Assembly: GCA_013180625.2 (NCBI GenBank)
Contig: SNVD02010572.1
Coordinates: 372,001-436,000 of the forward strand
Reading direction: 5' to 3'
Length of the DNA stretch: 64,000 nucleotides
From: Boswellia sacra
Taxonomy: Eukaryota; Streptophyta; Magnoliopsida; Sapindales; Burseraceae
Shown here: in pieces, positions 1 to 8,651 of the stretch
Layout of the letters: each line of letters starts with the position of its first letter
Position numbering within the stretch: position 1 is the stretch's first letter
Made by a program: the position numbers and the translations under genes
The notes under the pieces: model-generated
The model's input: the letters and a program-made list of their open reading frames with translations, nothing else
Database searches by the model: none
Told to the model about the DNA's origin: nothing

Positions 1-1
1 A

Positions 2-1453
2 TAACACAAATGAGGCCACCTCTCCATGGATTTCTAGGAGGTTCCTAGAAACCATTAGGAATATGCCCGATGTGGATGTGAAATATATGGTGACTGAGTT
101 AGAGAGGAAAGGCATTAATGTTGGTAAACAGAGATTTTATAGGGCAAAAAAGAGAGCATTAGATGTCCTAGGTGATGACCATGCTGAGGCATTTAGGTTG
201 CTGCCCAAATATGCCAACATGGTGTTAACAACAAATCCTGGTTCAATTGCCAAAATAATGGCAGAAATGGAAGGGCCTTCAAGTGGTCCAGTTTTTAAAA
301 GGTTTTTTCTATCATTTACAGCCCAAAAGGTAGGCTTTGTTTCAGGTTGTAGGCCTTTTATAGGAATTGATGGGTGTCACTTGAAAGGGATTTATGGGGG
401 TGTGTTTTTATCTGCTATAGCATTAGATGCCAATAATGGCATATTTCCATTAGCTGTCATGGTGTGTGAGGGGGAAAACATTGAAAGCTGGTCATTTTTT
501 TTGCATCACTTATGTGAATTCATGGGATTAGGTCTAAATAAAACATTTACAATCATGAGTGATAGGCAAAAAGGTATTGTGAATTCATTGAAAAACACTT
601 GGCCTAATGCTTATACTAGGTATTGTGCTAAGCATGTCTATGTCAATTTTAGGGGTAGATGGTCTGGTATTATATTTAGAAACCTCTTTTGGAGTGCTAG
701 TAGAGCAACAAATATATGGCATTTCCATGCTACCATGGCTGAAATTAAAAACTTAGATGAGGCAGCATATAATTACCTCAATAACATACCTGCTAGCTTT
801 TGGTCTAGGCATGCTTTTGATGAGGAGTTGAAGTGTGACCATGTTACTAACAATCTAACATAATCATTTAATGCTTGGTTAGGAGAACAGAGAAACAAAT
901 CAGTTCTATCATTAGTTGAATTCATTAGGAGGAGGATTATGGTGAGGTTACATGAGAGGGCTCAAAGTGCTCAGAATTGGGACACTGACATGCCCCCAAA
1001 TATTGTGAAAAAGATTGAAAAAAAAGGCAGGAAGGTAGAAACTTAAGGATCCTTAGTAGTAAAGACCATTGTTATGAGCTGTTAGATGTTGACAGGGCCT
1101 ACGTGGTTAAATTAAATGAGTGGACATGTGAGTGTGGGGCATGGCAAATTAGTGGGCTGCCATGTAAGCATGCCATGGCTTGTTTGACAAGGAATAGGTT
1201 AGACCCAATTAAGTATATCCACGATTACTTCAAGAGACCAGCCTATATACAAACATATTCTAGCATGATCATGCGAATGCCTGATAGTTGTGTTTGGGAG
1301 GAAGTAGAGAATCAGAGTTTGCTACCTCCACCATATAAAAGACAACCAGACAGACCAAAGGGTGCTAGGAGGAGAGAACCAGGTGAGCAACCCAAGATGA
1401 AAAAGTCATTTACAAAGATTTGTAAAACATGTGGAGTAATGCGGCATAATTAA
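2..1453 (+). pseudogene. MULE transposase (MURA-like) pseudogene, 5' truncated by window
   Basis: The reading frame is already open at the window start and runs through the MULE DDE transposase core. Landmarks are IDGCHLKG (first acidic residue, near 366-390) and MSDRQKG (second acidic residue, near 555-575). A SWIM zinc finger follows, with CECGAWQ and PCKHAMAC (about 1130-1180). At the C-terminus a CCHC knuckle starts CKTCGVMRHN. The gene is broken: TAA at 861-863, a frameshift near 1040-1050 with TAA at 1044-1046, and TAA at 1451-1453 inside the knuckle, just before its last RTC. A cut-and-paste transposase is certain as a family. The copy is non-functional. Confidence 0.9.
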
Positions 1454-1493
1454 AGGACATGTAAAGCTGCACCAGCAACTAGAAGCTCCACTG

Positions 1494-1781
1494 CCTTAAT
1501 GTTTAAAATTTTATTATCTTATACATTATTATCTAATCTCTAATTCAATGCAATTATTTTTCAGAGAACAACTACTGTTATAAGAGGTGCTACAACTAAA
1601 GCAAGGGGTGTCACAACTAGAAGCTCCACTGCCTCAATGGTATACTACTTATCCACTACCTTAATGTTTAAAATTTTATTATCTTATACATTATTGTCTA
1701 ATCTCTAATTAAGTGCAATTATTTTTCAGAGAACAAATACTGTTATAAGAGGTGCTACAACTGAAGCAAGGGGTGTCACAG
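1494..1781 (+). repeat. Tandem duplication, period about 165 bp, in MULE transposase tail
   Basis: The stretch starting CCTTAATGTTTAAAATTTTA at 1494 recurs at 1659 and stays similar for about 120 bases. It covers an intron-like AT-rich stretch ending TTTTTCAG, plus the start of the next exon-like block (AGAACAA..ACTGTTATAAGAGG). The duplication therefore copied an intron end together with coding tail. It lies in the transposase C-terminal region. Confidence 0.85.
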
Positions 1782-1944
1782 CAACTGTTAAGGGTCTTAC
1801 ACCTACTGGAAGGGGTTTCATAGCTGCTGGGAGGGATACTGCATCTGCTAGGAGGAGAGGGAGACCACCTGGGAGGGGATTTACATCTCCCCAAAGAGGA
1901 GTTGGAGCTACGTGGAGAGGATCTCCTTCTGGTAATCTCAATTG
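1735..1944 (+). pseudogene. MULE transposase C-terminal tail exon with AT-hook-like motif
   Basis: After an acceptor-like TTTTTCAG the plus frame reads a basic, Gly/Arg/Thr-rich tail (TVIRGATTEARGVTATVKG...). It contains RRRGRPPGRG near 1850-1880, an AT-hook-like core (RGRPP). Such basic tails are common after the knuckle of plant MULE transposases. It is probably the last exon of the upstream pseudogene, but the splicing is inferred only. Confidence 0.5.
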
Positions 1945-2606
1945 AGTATTATCTCTCTTTATCTCTTTAATCTTGAAAGCTAGAATCTATTTGTTTGGAG
2001 TAAATTACAAATTATGTTTCTAAATAATTTTTTTAATACTGGCATTGTAGATTGGTTCCAATTCTGGAAGAGCTGCAAGTTCTTCATCTAAACCATGATG
2101 TTCCTTGGTAAAACAATTATTAGATGTTAGACATATTTTCATATTTCTAGGTCTTTTATTCTTTTTGTGTTTTGGTGTAAAAACAGTTAACAAATGATGC
2201 TTGTTGATCTGTTTTTCAACCAAAACATTAAATAGCCTCAAAGTGAACTTAGTGTGTATGAAATTGTGTTGGAAAATTTTTTTAAACGATGCGTGCTATC
2301 AATGTCATATCAGATTATTTGTAAGGATTCTTGCTACTCATGTTGTTTGAGATTAATTTGTAAGAATGCTTGACACTCGTAGTTTTATATGAGAAATTAG
2401 TTTGTAATGATGCTTGATACTTAATAGTCTAATATGACAAACTATTTTGTAAGGATGCTTTGATGACATGTGCAATTATTCTGTATGGAAGCTACTCAAT
2501 TATGTGGATGTAGTTATGTAAAAAAAAAAAAATTGATCTTTCATTGTAATTTTTACTGCATTGTTCTGTCCTTTTCTTTTCCAACACAAAAGCTGTAAAT
2601 AGAAGC
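1945..2606. other. MULE internal non-coding stretch
   Basis: AT-rich sequence between the convergent transposase tail and the GRF gene. A loosely repeated phrase (TTTGTAAGGATTCTTG / TTTGTAAGAATGCTTGA / TTTGTAATGATGCTTGAT / TTTGTAAGGATGCTT) recurs at roughly 60-base intervals between 2320 and 2465. No coding signal is visible. Confidence 0.5.
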
Positions 2607-2939
2607 TTATACAAATACAAGTAATAAGATCAAAACCAGTACATTTAGGAAGAAAATTTTCTTCAAACAAGCTTCCACAACTTTCATTCTTTCCTTCAAA
2701 GACATGAAATCGTCGTGCACTTGCATGTTTGTATATGTCAATGCATCAATCTCCTCTATGTCAGGAATCCAAAATGAGTAGTAGTCACACACCTTTCAGT
2801 CACAACAAAAATATAGCTTGTTAGGGTTTGTATTTGATTCAGAAATACTTACCCCAGCTTTCCGGCCACATAGACACCTTCTATTTTTGAATCTAATCAA
2901 TCCACCATTAACTTCTCTTGAATCTCTTCTATCAGCCAT
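2607..2939 (-). pseudogene. Small GRF-type zinc-finger protein, MULE companion gene, one nonsense codon
   Basis: Reading from ATG at 2939 (minus strand), the product has a GRF finger: CLCG, then the NPNK..YFCC block, then CDYYSFW. The helical stretch that follows ends in a hydrophobic C-terminal membrane-like segment (LNVLVLILLLVFV). Length is about 110 codons. One in-frame TGA lies between YFCC and the last finger half, near 2794. An alternative reading treats part of the finger as an intron starting GTAAGT at 2852, but the finger consensus spans it, so a nonsense mutation fits better. It sits just inside the MULE right end and converges on the transposase, the position mudrB occupies in maize MuDR. 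Its function is unknown. Confidence 0.6.
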
Positions 2940-3328
2940 TGAAAATGAGAAGGAAATGAATGAGAAATTTACGTAGTGTGAGAGAGATGAGATGATGCTT
3001 TCGGTTTAAAAACGAAGAGAATAAGAAAAATGAGAGAGTTGGGAGAAGATGTGCATATATATAGAGGCAATATAGCCGTTTGTGTGTAGGGATTATTAAA
3101 AAGAAGTAAATTCAAAAACAAGCACATGACACATTGTCAATCAATGTCATTATAATGTCAGTGTCATCAAAAGGGTATCCAGGTAATTGCACATAAGAAA
3201 AGTAACGTTCACAAACAGACTATAACGTCGGGGTCATAAGTGCTTATTTCAATAAAGTTCAGGTCATTTTTGACATTAAGGTCATTTGTGAAATTATCCC
3301 AAAGAAAAATTGGGTTTTCATAACATGA

Positions 3329-4584
3329 TTTCATATGAGGTGCACATCACACATTTTGAATTGGATAGTAAGAGATGGGTTAGATGTGCTTGGAAGTGGG
3401 ATTGATAAAATTAGAAATAGTGTCGCCTTTTGGTTTGCTACACCTAAAAGAATTGAGAGATTTGAGAGTGAAGCACGACAAATGAAAGTTTCTTGTACAA
3501 GAAAATTGGCATTAGATTGTTGCACTAGATGGAATTCAACTTATTTGATGTTGTCTATTGCATTGGAATATAGAGATATGTTTACTCGTTTGCATGTGCG
3601 TGAAAAAAGTTACAGATCTTTACCTATTCATTCAGAGTGGGAGTTGGCAAGGTTGATGTGTGACCATTTAAAATATTTCTATAAGGTGACCCAAGTGTTT
3701 TCAGGTAGAAGATATCCCACTTCCAACTTGTTTTTTGCTTTGATTTGTGACTTGAGATTGGCATTGACTAAATGGTGTGATTCTCCTCATTCTAAAATAA
3801 GAGAGGAGACATCACAAATGATAGAAAATTTTGAAAAGTACTGGGAGGTCATTCATGGTGTTTTGGCAGTGGCTGCTATCTTGGATCCAAGATATAAAAT
3901 GCAATTGATCACATTTTTCTTTCCAAAAATTTATGGAGACAATGCTTCAAAGTATGTTGGAGATGTCAAAGACATTGTTTATGACTTAGTAGAGGAGTAC
4001 AAATTTAAAGCTGCCACTGTAGGTATAGGTGAACAAGATGAGTCATTAGCAAGTGAGGTTCCTACGAGTGATGGGTTGGAAGATATGACTTTTGAGTTCA
4101 ACTTAGAGTATCAATCATAAATTGGTTGTACTAGTAATACAATTACTAAGTCTGAGTTAGATTTGTATTTGGAGGAACAATGTTTGAAGCACACTAGTGG
4201 CTATTTTGATATTTTGAGTTGGTGGAAGACAAATGTAGGCAAATATCCTTTGTTGGCTAAAATTGTAAAAGATATTTTGTCTATTCCAGTTTCTACTGTG
4301 GCTTCTGAGTCTGCATTTAGTAAGAGTGGTAGACATTTAAGTCATCATCGTAGCAGACTACATTCAAATACATTAGAAGCTTTGATGTGCACTTAGAATT
4401 GGTTATAGGCTTAGTCACATGGTATTATATCCTCTTCAATGTTCAATCTATATTTTATGATATATGCATATTTCTAATACCTTTTCTTTCCTTTTTTGTT
4501 TTCCTAGGTATGATTCCTGAGTGTGAGTTGGTAACGGCAGAAGAAGCAGTGTATGATAAGGATGAAGAGCCATTAGAATATTGA
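3329..4584 (+). pseudogene. hAT transposase pseudogene (zf-BED RICESLEEPER-like), C-terminal two thirds
   Basis: The frame starts FHMRCTSHILN (3329 on), the typical hAT catalytic-domain entry. It continues with TRWNSTYLML, the AILDPRYKM block, and the C-terminal hAT dimerisation domain (LSIPVSTVASESAFS, then GRHLSHHRSRL). Breaks are TGA just upstream (3326-3328), TAA at 4118-4120, and TAG at 4393-4395 in the conserved ALMCT(Q)NWL position, which looks like CAG to TAG. An intron (about 4398 to 4507, ending TTTTCCTAG) may lead to a short acidic last exon ending at 4584. The gene is non-functional and lacks its N-terminus. Confidence 0.9.
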
Positions 4585-4878
4585 CATCGACAGCTTGTTC
4601 TTGTATTGATGTGATCGGGGTATAAATGTTGGATTGTTCTTTTTGGATGTTTAGACTTTAGACTATATTTGCCTTCGTTGAGTTGTGGTTTCTTTATATT
4701 TGAAACTTATGTTGGATGTAGTTTTTAGGGAATCTTAATGAGGGATTTGAGTTTCCGTCGAATTTGTGAACTTATTCTGTATTTCTAGATATAAATCTAG
4801 TGTTATTATGTGATTTTTGTGGTTTGATGTGTATGAAAATTGTGAAAACCGACGGGTTTTGTTGCGGTAGATCCACTC

Positions 4879-5113
4879 GACACTCGACATTTACATATCG
4901 AGTCGTGTTAGATTCACAACCGACATTCGATATCAGTCTATTTTCGAAGACATCGAGTGCCGGATGATATATCCGACGCTCGATACTTACATGTCGAGTT
5001 ATGTCAGATTCACAATCGACACTCGATTTCAATATTTTCGAAGACATCCATCCGACACTCGACACTTATATGTTGAGTCGTGTGAAGCTCTATCGAGCGC
5101 GTCGAGTTTTGTC
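4879..5113. repeat. TCGA-rich tandem repeat with a hairpin in each unit
   Basis: Three related units start GACACTCGAC / GACGCTCGAT / GACACTCGAC at 4879, 4975 and 5054. The spacing is about 96 then 79 bases, the second unit lacking roughly 17 bases. Each unit carries an imperfect palindrome such as CTCGATACTTACATGTCGAG. The array ends in a dense TCGAGCGCGTCGAG cluster. It lies between the transposase and the 3' end of the hAT element, where hAT families usually hold short subterminal transposase-binding repeats. That role is inference. Confidence 0.8.
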
Positions 5114-5467
5114 GAGCGTTTTGGCAAGTTGCTTGTTTTAGATTTGTTTTTTTGCTTTTTTGTATCATATTTAACTATAACTGCCTTGTATTTGCAGGTT
5201 GAAGCAAATGACAAGTGAATTGTAGACAATAGAGGATGTCTAAACATTGACAGAGGTGGAGTCGTTAAGAGCTTGGAAATGTAGCATTTTTTAAATTGAA
5301 GACAATAGAGGATGGAAAAAAAAGTACGTCCAGCTAGTCTACATGTGCAAGAATGTTCATGAAGTACCACACCACCAGGCTACATCTACCGCTTAAGTAA
5401 AAGCTCGCAAAAACAAATATAAGTACAATTTTTTTAAAATAAAAAACAGAATTAAAAAATCCAAAGA

Positions 5468-5614
5468 TTACGGGTCCTGGAATCAAATTACCCGGCTCGG
5501 CCCCTGCCCCGGGAATCCCGGGGAATTTTTTGAGGTCGGGTAATTAAATGATATGCCGGGGCCGGGTTCGGGGATTAAGGTCCCCAGCCCGGCCCTGGGA
5601 TTTTGACATCCCTA
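5468..5614. repeat. GC-rich hAT subterminal region and 3' terminus
   Basis: An island of CCCGG/CCGGG motifs in AT-rich DNA (CCCGGGAATCCCGGGGAA, GCCGGGGCCGGGTTCGGGGA), ending TTTTGACATCCCTA at 5614. GC-rich, motif-repeated ends close to TAGGGATG termini are characteristic of plant hAT elements. Confidence 0.7.
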
Positions 5615-5838
5615 GTAATAGTTTTTACACATTAATTAAATATCATTGAGGTCATGTTCAATGCAAATTAATTGCACTCGAATTCCCATTTGAAGTCTGC
5701 ACTTCAATGATTAAGACAAATCTTTAATCTTTTTGAAATGGGAAAACCACAATCTTACAAAGTAAAATGTTACGTTTACTTAAGTATGAACAATCTTTAT
5801 AACTATAAGGATCTTGTGAATTATGTCTTCTTTATATG
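5615..5838. other. Unassigned AT-rich spacer
   Basis: No coding or structural signal seen between the hAT terminus and the next MITE. Confidence 0.5.
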
Positions 5839-6791
5839 ATTTAATATGGAGGCGTTCGTCAATTTGGATATAATAGATTTAGCTAACAGTCAATCCAATA
5901 TGATATTGATCGGTTTAGAGATTCTTCAATCCAATCCAATCTAATCAAAGAGTAAAATCCAATACAATTCCATTTTATAGAAGCCATCATCTAATCCGAT
6001 CTAAAAAATTATAATATGATCCAAACTTTGAAAACTTTTTATAAGAAAAAGTGTAACATGGTCTAATCAAAAAACATAATTTAATGCAATATAATATTAA
6101 TATAATGATACAAATTTAAATATGAGTAGTAGCTCATAATATAAGACACAAAAATTTATTTCTAAATTGATTAAAGTGCCTAAACGAAAAATAACAATAA
6201 AAATTTAAATCATCACATTACACAAATTGCAATTTAAAATAAATTCATAGGACTCCAATGAGCCAAGCATAACATGAAACAATTTATTTCTTGCATTAAC
6301 ATCAACCAATTACTTAATATAGGGCTAAACATATTTTATTAGATTAAAAGAATAATACTACATCTACAACTAAATTCTACAATCAATTACTTACAATTTG
6401 AGTTAGCAAAATTCTAGTAGACATATAATTTTTCATTTTTATTTTTATTCTTTACTCCTCTAATGAATTTTTGTTAACTCAGGTTGTAAGCAGTTGATTA
6501 TAGGATTTAGTTGTAGGCATTGGCATTGCCCATATTAAAATTATAATAGGTAGGGTCATTTTTATTTTTTAGCTATTACATTTTACTCTTATTATGTTTC
6601 ATTGGATTGGATTGATTTTTTACATATTTTTATAATAGAATCCATCATTCAATCCAATTAATTGGGTTTTTAAAAATCATAATCCAAGTTAATCTACTAA
6701 TTAATCAAATCCAATTAAAATTGAAATTGTTTGGATTGGACCGGTTGGTTTGGGCAGATTTGTTTAGATTTTGAACACCTCTAATTTAATA
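5839..6791. mobile_element. hAT-type MITE with perfect 8-bp target duplication
   Basis: The element runs from 5847 to 6783 (937 bp). Its ends are imperfect inverted repeats: TGGAGGCGTTC at the left and TAGAGGTGTTC read inwards from the right. It is flanked by the identical octamer ATTTAATA at 5839-5846 and 6784-6791. An 8-bp duplication is the hAT superfamily signature. The interior is rich in AATCCAAT / GATTGGATTGG motifs near both ends and has no coding capacity. A second MITE is nested inside. Confidence 0.85.
6351..6526. mobile_element. Small MITE nested in the hAT-type MITE
   Basis: The inverted ends share the block CTACAACTAAAT (left) and its counterpart in TTTAGTTGTAGG (right), with outer bases AATAATACTACAT and GGCATTGGCATT. 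The internal phrase GTTAACTCAGGTTGTAAGCAG matches GTCAAGTCAGGTTGTATGAG of the MITE at 11569-11755, so the two belong to one family. No clear target duplication is visible, and the exact ends are uncertain by a few bases. Confidence 0.65.
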
Positions 6792-7098
6792 ACTATATAA
6801 ATAATTCACAAACAATACAATTATAAGACATTACATTGTAATTTGCTCAAATAAATGCATTTATTTATTAGAAAAATTGATTACAATTACCTACGTTAAT
6901 GGCATATATTTAACAAAATCAACCATAAAAACTCATCAAAGAGATAAATATCCTTCGGCATTTTAAAAAGTCATCATCAAGATCCCTATTAACTTAACGA
7001 ATTTCATCAATTCCCAAATTAACATAGAGGATAAAACAAGTTGAATTGTTCACTAGTTGTCAAGCCCAACCAACCATTATTAACTTGATAAACAAAAA

Positions 7099-7140
7099 TA
7101 GGGATGCAAAAATTTCCCGGGCAGGGCTGGGCACCCATCC
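7099..7140. repeat. Degenerate hAT-like terminus
   Basis: TAGGGATGCAAAAATTTCCC followed by GGGCAGGGCTGGGCACCCATCC resembles the GC-rich hAT ends seen at 5468-5614 and 7712-7810. No partner end or target duplication was found, so this may be a relic or a one-sided fragment. Confidence 0.4.
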
Positions 7141-7711
7141 ACAATTGTGTATTATCGGAGAATTGTCCGAAATTCTGGAGAATTTTGCCGATGTTATTAA
7201 GTTATTTTGAATATGCTTGAAATATAACAAAATTCTAGAAATTGGCATGCTATCTATTCAACATGCTTTTAGTTGTTTTGTAAATTTTTATGATTTTTGA
7301 CTTATATAATAATGTTTCCAAATTTTTGAAGTTAAGCTTGTCAATTTGGAATTTTTAGATAAAATTCACAGATAGAGAACAAAAATCATCCTTTAAAAAT
7401 TGTTTATTGCATTAGGAATTTTTCTACATTAGATTTACTATGTCTAGTTTATCTTTGAAAAATTTTGGCTATTCGGATTTCATTTTAAATCATTAAAATT
7501 TGTGGAGTAGCCATTACTCGGTTTAAGAGACAGATTTTGAAGGGCATGGGTTACGTATAGGTGCTAAGTGAATGATTATATTTTAATCCTTTTTTATAAT
7601 AATTTTATAAGATTTTTATTCTGAGTCTTGGACAAGCATGAGCTAGTTCATAATTCATTTTTAGTGTTAGATTGATAAGTATCATCATACATGTAACGTG
7701 TGTAACGTGTT

Positions 7712-8651
7712 TAGGGATGGCAAAACTCGAGGGTGGGGTTCATCGGCCTTCAATTGCACAGTCCGGCCTCGAAAAATTCCATAGATTTTTTTCCCGGGAT
7801 CGGGGTCTGTGTTTTCCAATAACTCGGGATTAAAACCCGGATTAATTCTAATACTTTCTTAAATATTATATATAAATATGGTAGTCAAGTTAAAAGTGAA
7901 ATGGATTGTAGCCTACTAGTAGCCGGTTGTTTCCATGTTTAATAAAAGACAGGTTTGAACCCTGGATGTTGCAGGATTTTTTTTAACTCAATTTCAGTTT
8001 TTTTTTCCCGGGACCGAGGTCCGTGTTTTCCAATAACTCGGGATTAAAACCCGGATTAATTCTAATATTTTCTTAAATACTATATATAAATATGGTAGTC
8101 AAGTTAAAAGTGAAATGGGTTGTAGCCTACTAGTAGCCGGCTGTTTCCATGTTTAATAAAAGACAGGTTTGAACCCTCGATGTTGCAAAATTTTCTAGAT
8201 TTTTTTTTAACTTAATTTGGGTGGAAAATTGGACATCATTTAGCAAGGGCTGGGCAGGGCTTGACATATCATATGGATATCAAAATAAAAAATTTTAACA
8301 AGAGCTGGGCTAGGTTAGACTTGGGCTAAAATTTAAACAAAGGATAAAAGTAAAAATTAAAAACTAAGAAGACTTGAAAGTGCTTTCATATAATCTAATT
8401 TCAAAATTCCAATTGCATACCTGAGTTCAATTCCAGGTCCTCAGCCTTGGCTCCCCACCCCAGCCCTGACCAGGGCAGAAAATTTCACCCCAACCCCGAC
8501 CAAATTCCTAAATTTTCCTGGTTATTATCTGGCCTCGGACATCCAGGTTTTCAAGATCCCTGCCCCGGCTGAGTTAAATTGCCATTCCTAACCTTGGACA
8601 TCCGGGTTTTCTAGGTCCTCGCCCTCGGCTGAGTCAAATTGCCATTCCTAG
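7712..8651. mobile_element. Composite hAT-like non-autonomous element
   Basis: The left end reads TAGGGATGGCAAAACTCGAG. Two right ends read TTAAATTGCCATTCCTA (to about 8590) and TCAAATTGCCATTCCTA (to about 8650), inverted relative to the left. GC-rich CCCGGG-type subterminal motifs occur on both sides. The two right ends are themselves a tandem duplication of about 60 bases. No 8-bp target duplication is obvious. A 214-bp tandem duplication lies inside. Confidence 0.6.
7793..8220. repeat. 214-bp tandem duplication with tRNA-like A and B boxes
   Basis: CCCGGGATCGGGGTCTGTGT at 7793 recurs as CCCGGGACCGAGGTCCGTGT at 8007, and the units stay highly similar for about 190 bases. Each carries TAGCCTACTAG (A-box-like, 7909) and GGTTTGAACCC (B-box-like, 7952) about 43 bases apart, each one mismatch from the RNA polymerase III consensus. 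This suggests a tRNA-derived SINE head captured inside a hAT-like element and then duplicated. Confidence 0.6.

Larger units (their letters stand above)
1..3300 (+). mobile_element. Mutator-like element (MULE), 3' part, decayed
   Basis: The segment contains a MURA-type transposase remnant reading rightwards, a convergent small GRF zinc-finger gene, and a right end at 3300. Read inwards from 3300 the opposite strand begins GGGATAATTTCACAAATGAC, the kind of terminus common in plant MULEs (family knowledge). The left end lies before the window, so the terminal inverted repeat and the target duplication cannot be tested here. Sequence immediately beyond 3300 reads as hAT transposase within about 30 bases, which suggests that the MULE inserted into a hAT element. 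Confidence 0.8.
3301..5614 (+). mobile_element. hAT element, 3' part, likely interrupted by the MULE
   Basis: It contains a RICESLEEPER/Ac-type transposase remnant (3329-4584), TCGA-rich hairpin repeats (4879-5113), a GC-rich subterminal zone (5468-5600) and an end reading ..TTTTGACATCCCTA at 5601-5614. The reverse complement, TAGGGATGTCAAAA, is a typical plant hAT terminus. The N-terminal transposase region (BED finger) is missing, which fits interruption by the MULE ending at 3300. The left terminus is outside the window. Confidence 0.75.

Noticed and set aside
2521..2533. Poly-A run as a retrogene or LINE tail
   Set aside because: It lies inside the MULE body, with no target duplication or coding sequence upstream that would support retroposition.
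4772..5370. ORFs on both strands through the TCGA repeats
   Set aside because: Open frames result from repeat structure. There is no homology to a known protein family and no splice context.
7099..8651. One hAT element from 7099 to 8651
   Set aside because: The left end at 7712 matches the right ends better, and no 8-bp duplication pairs 7099 with 8651. Kept as separate relics.
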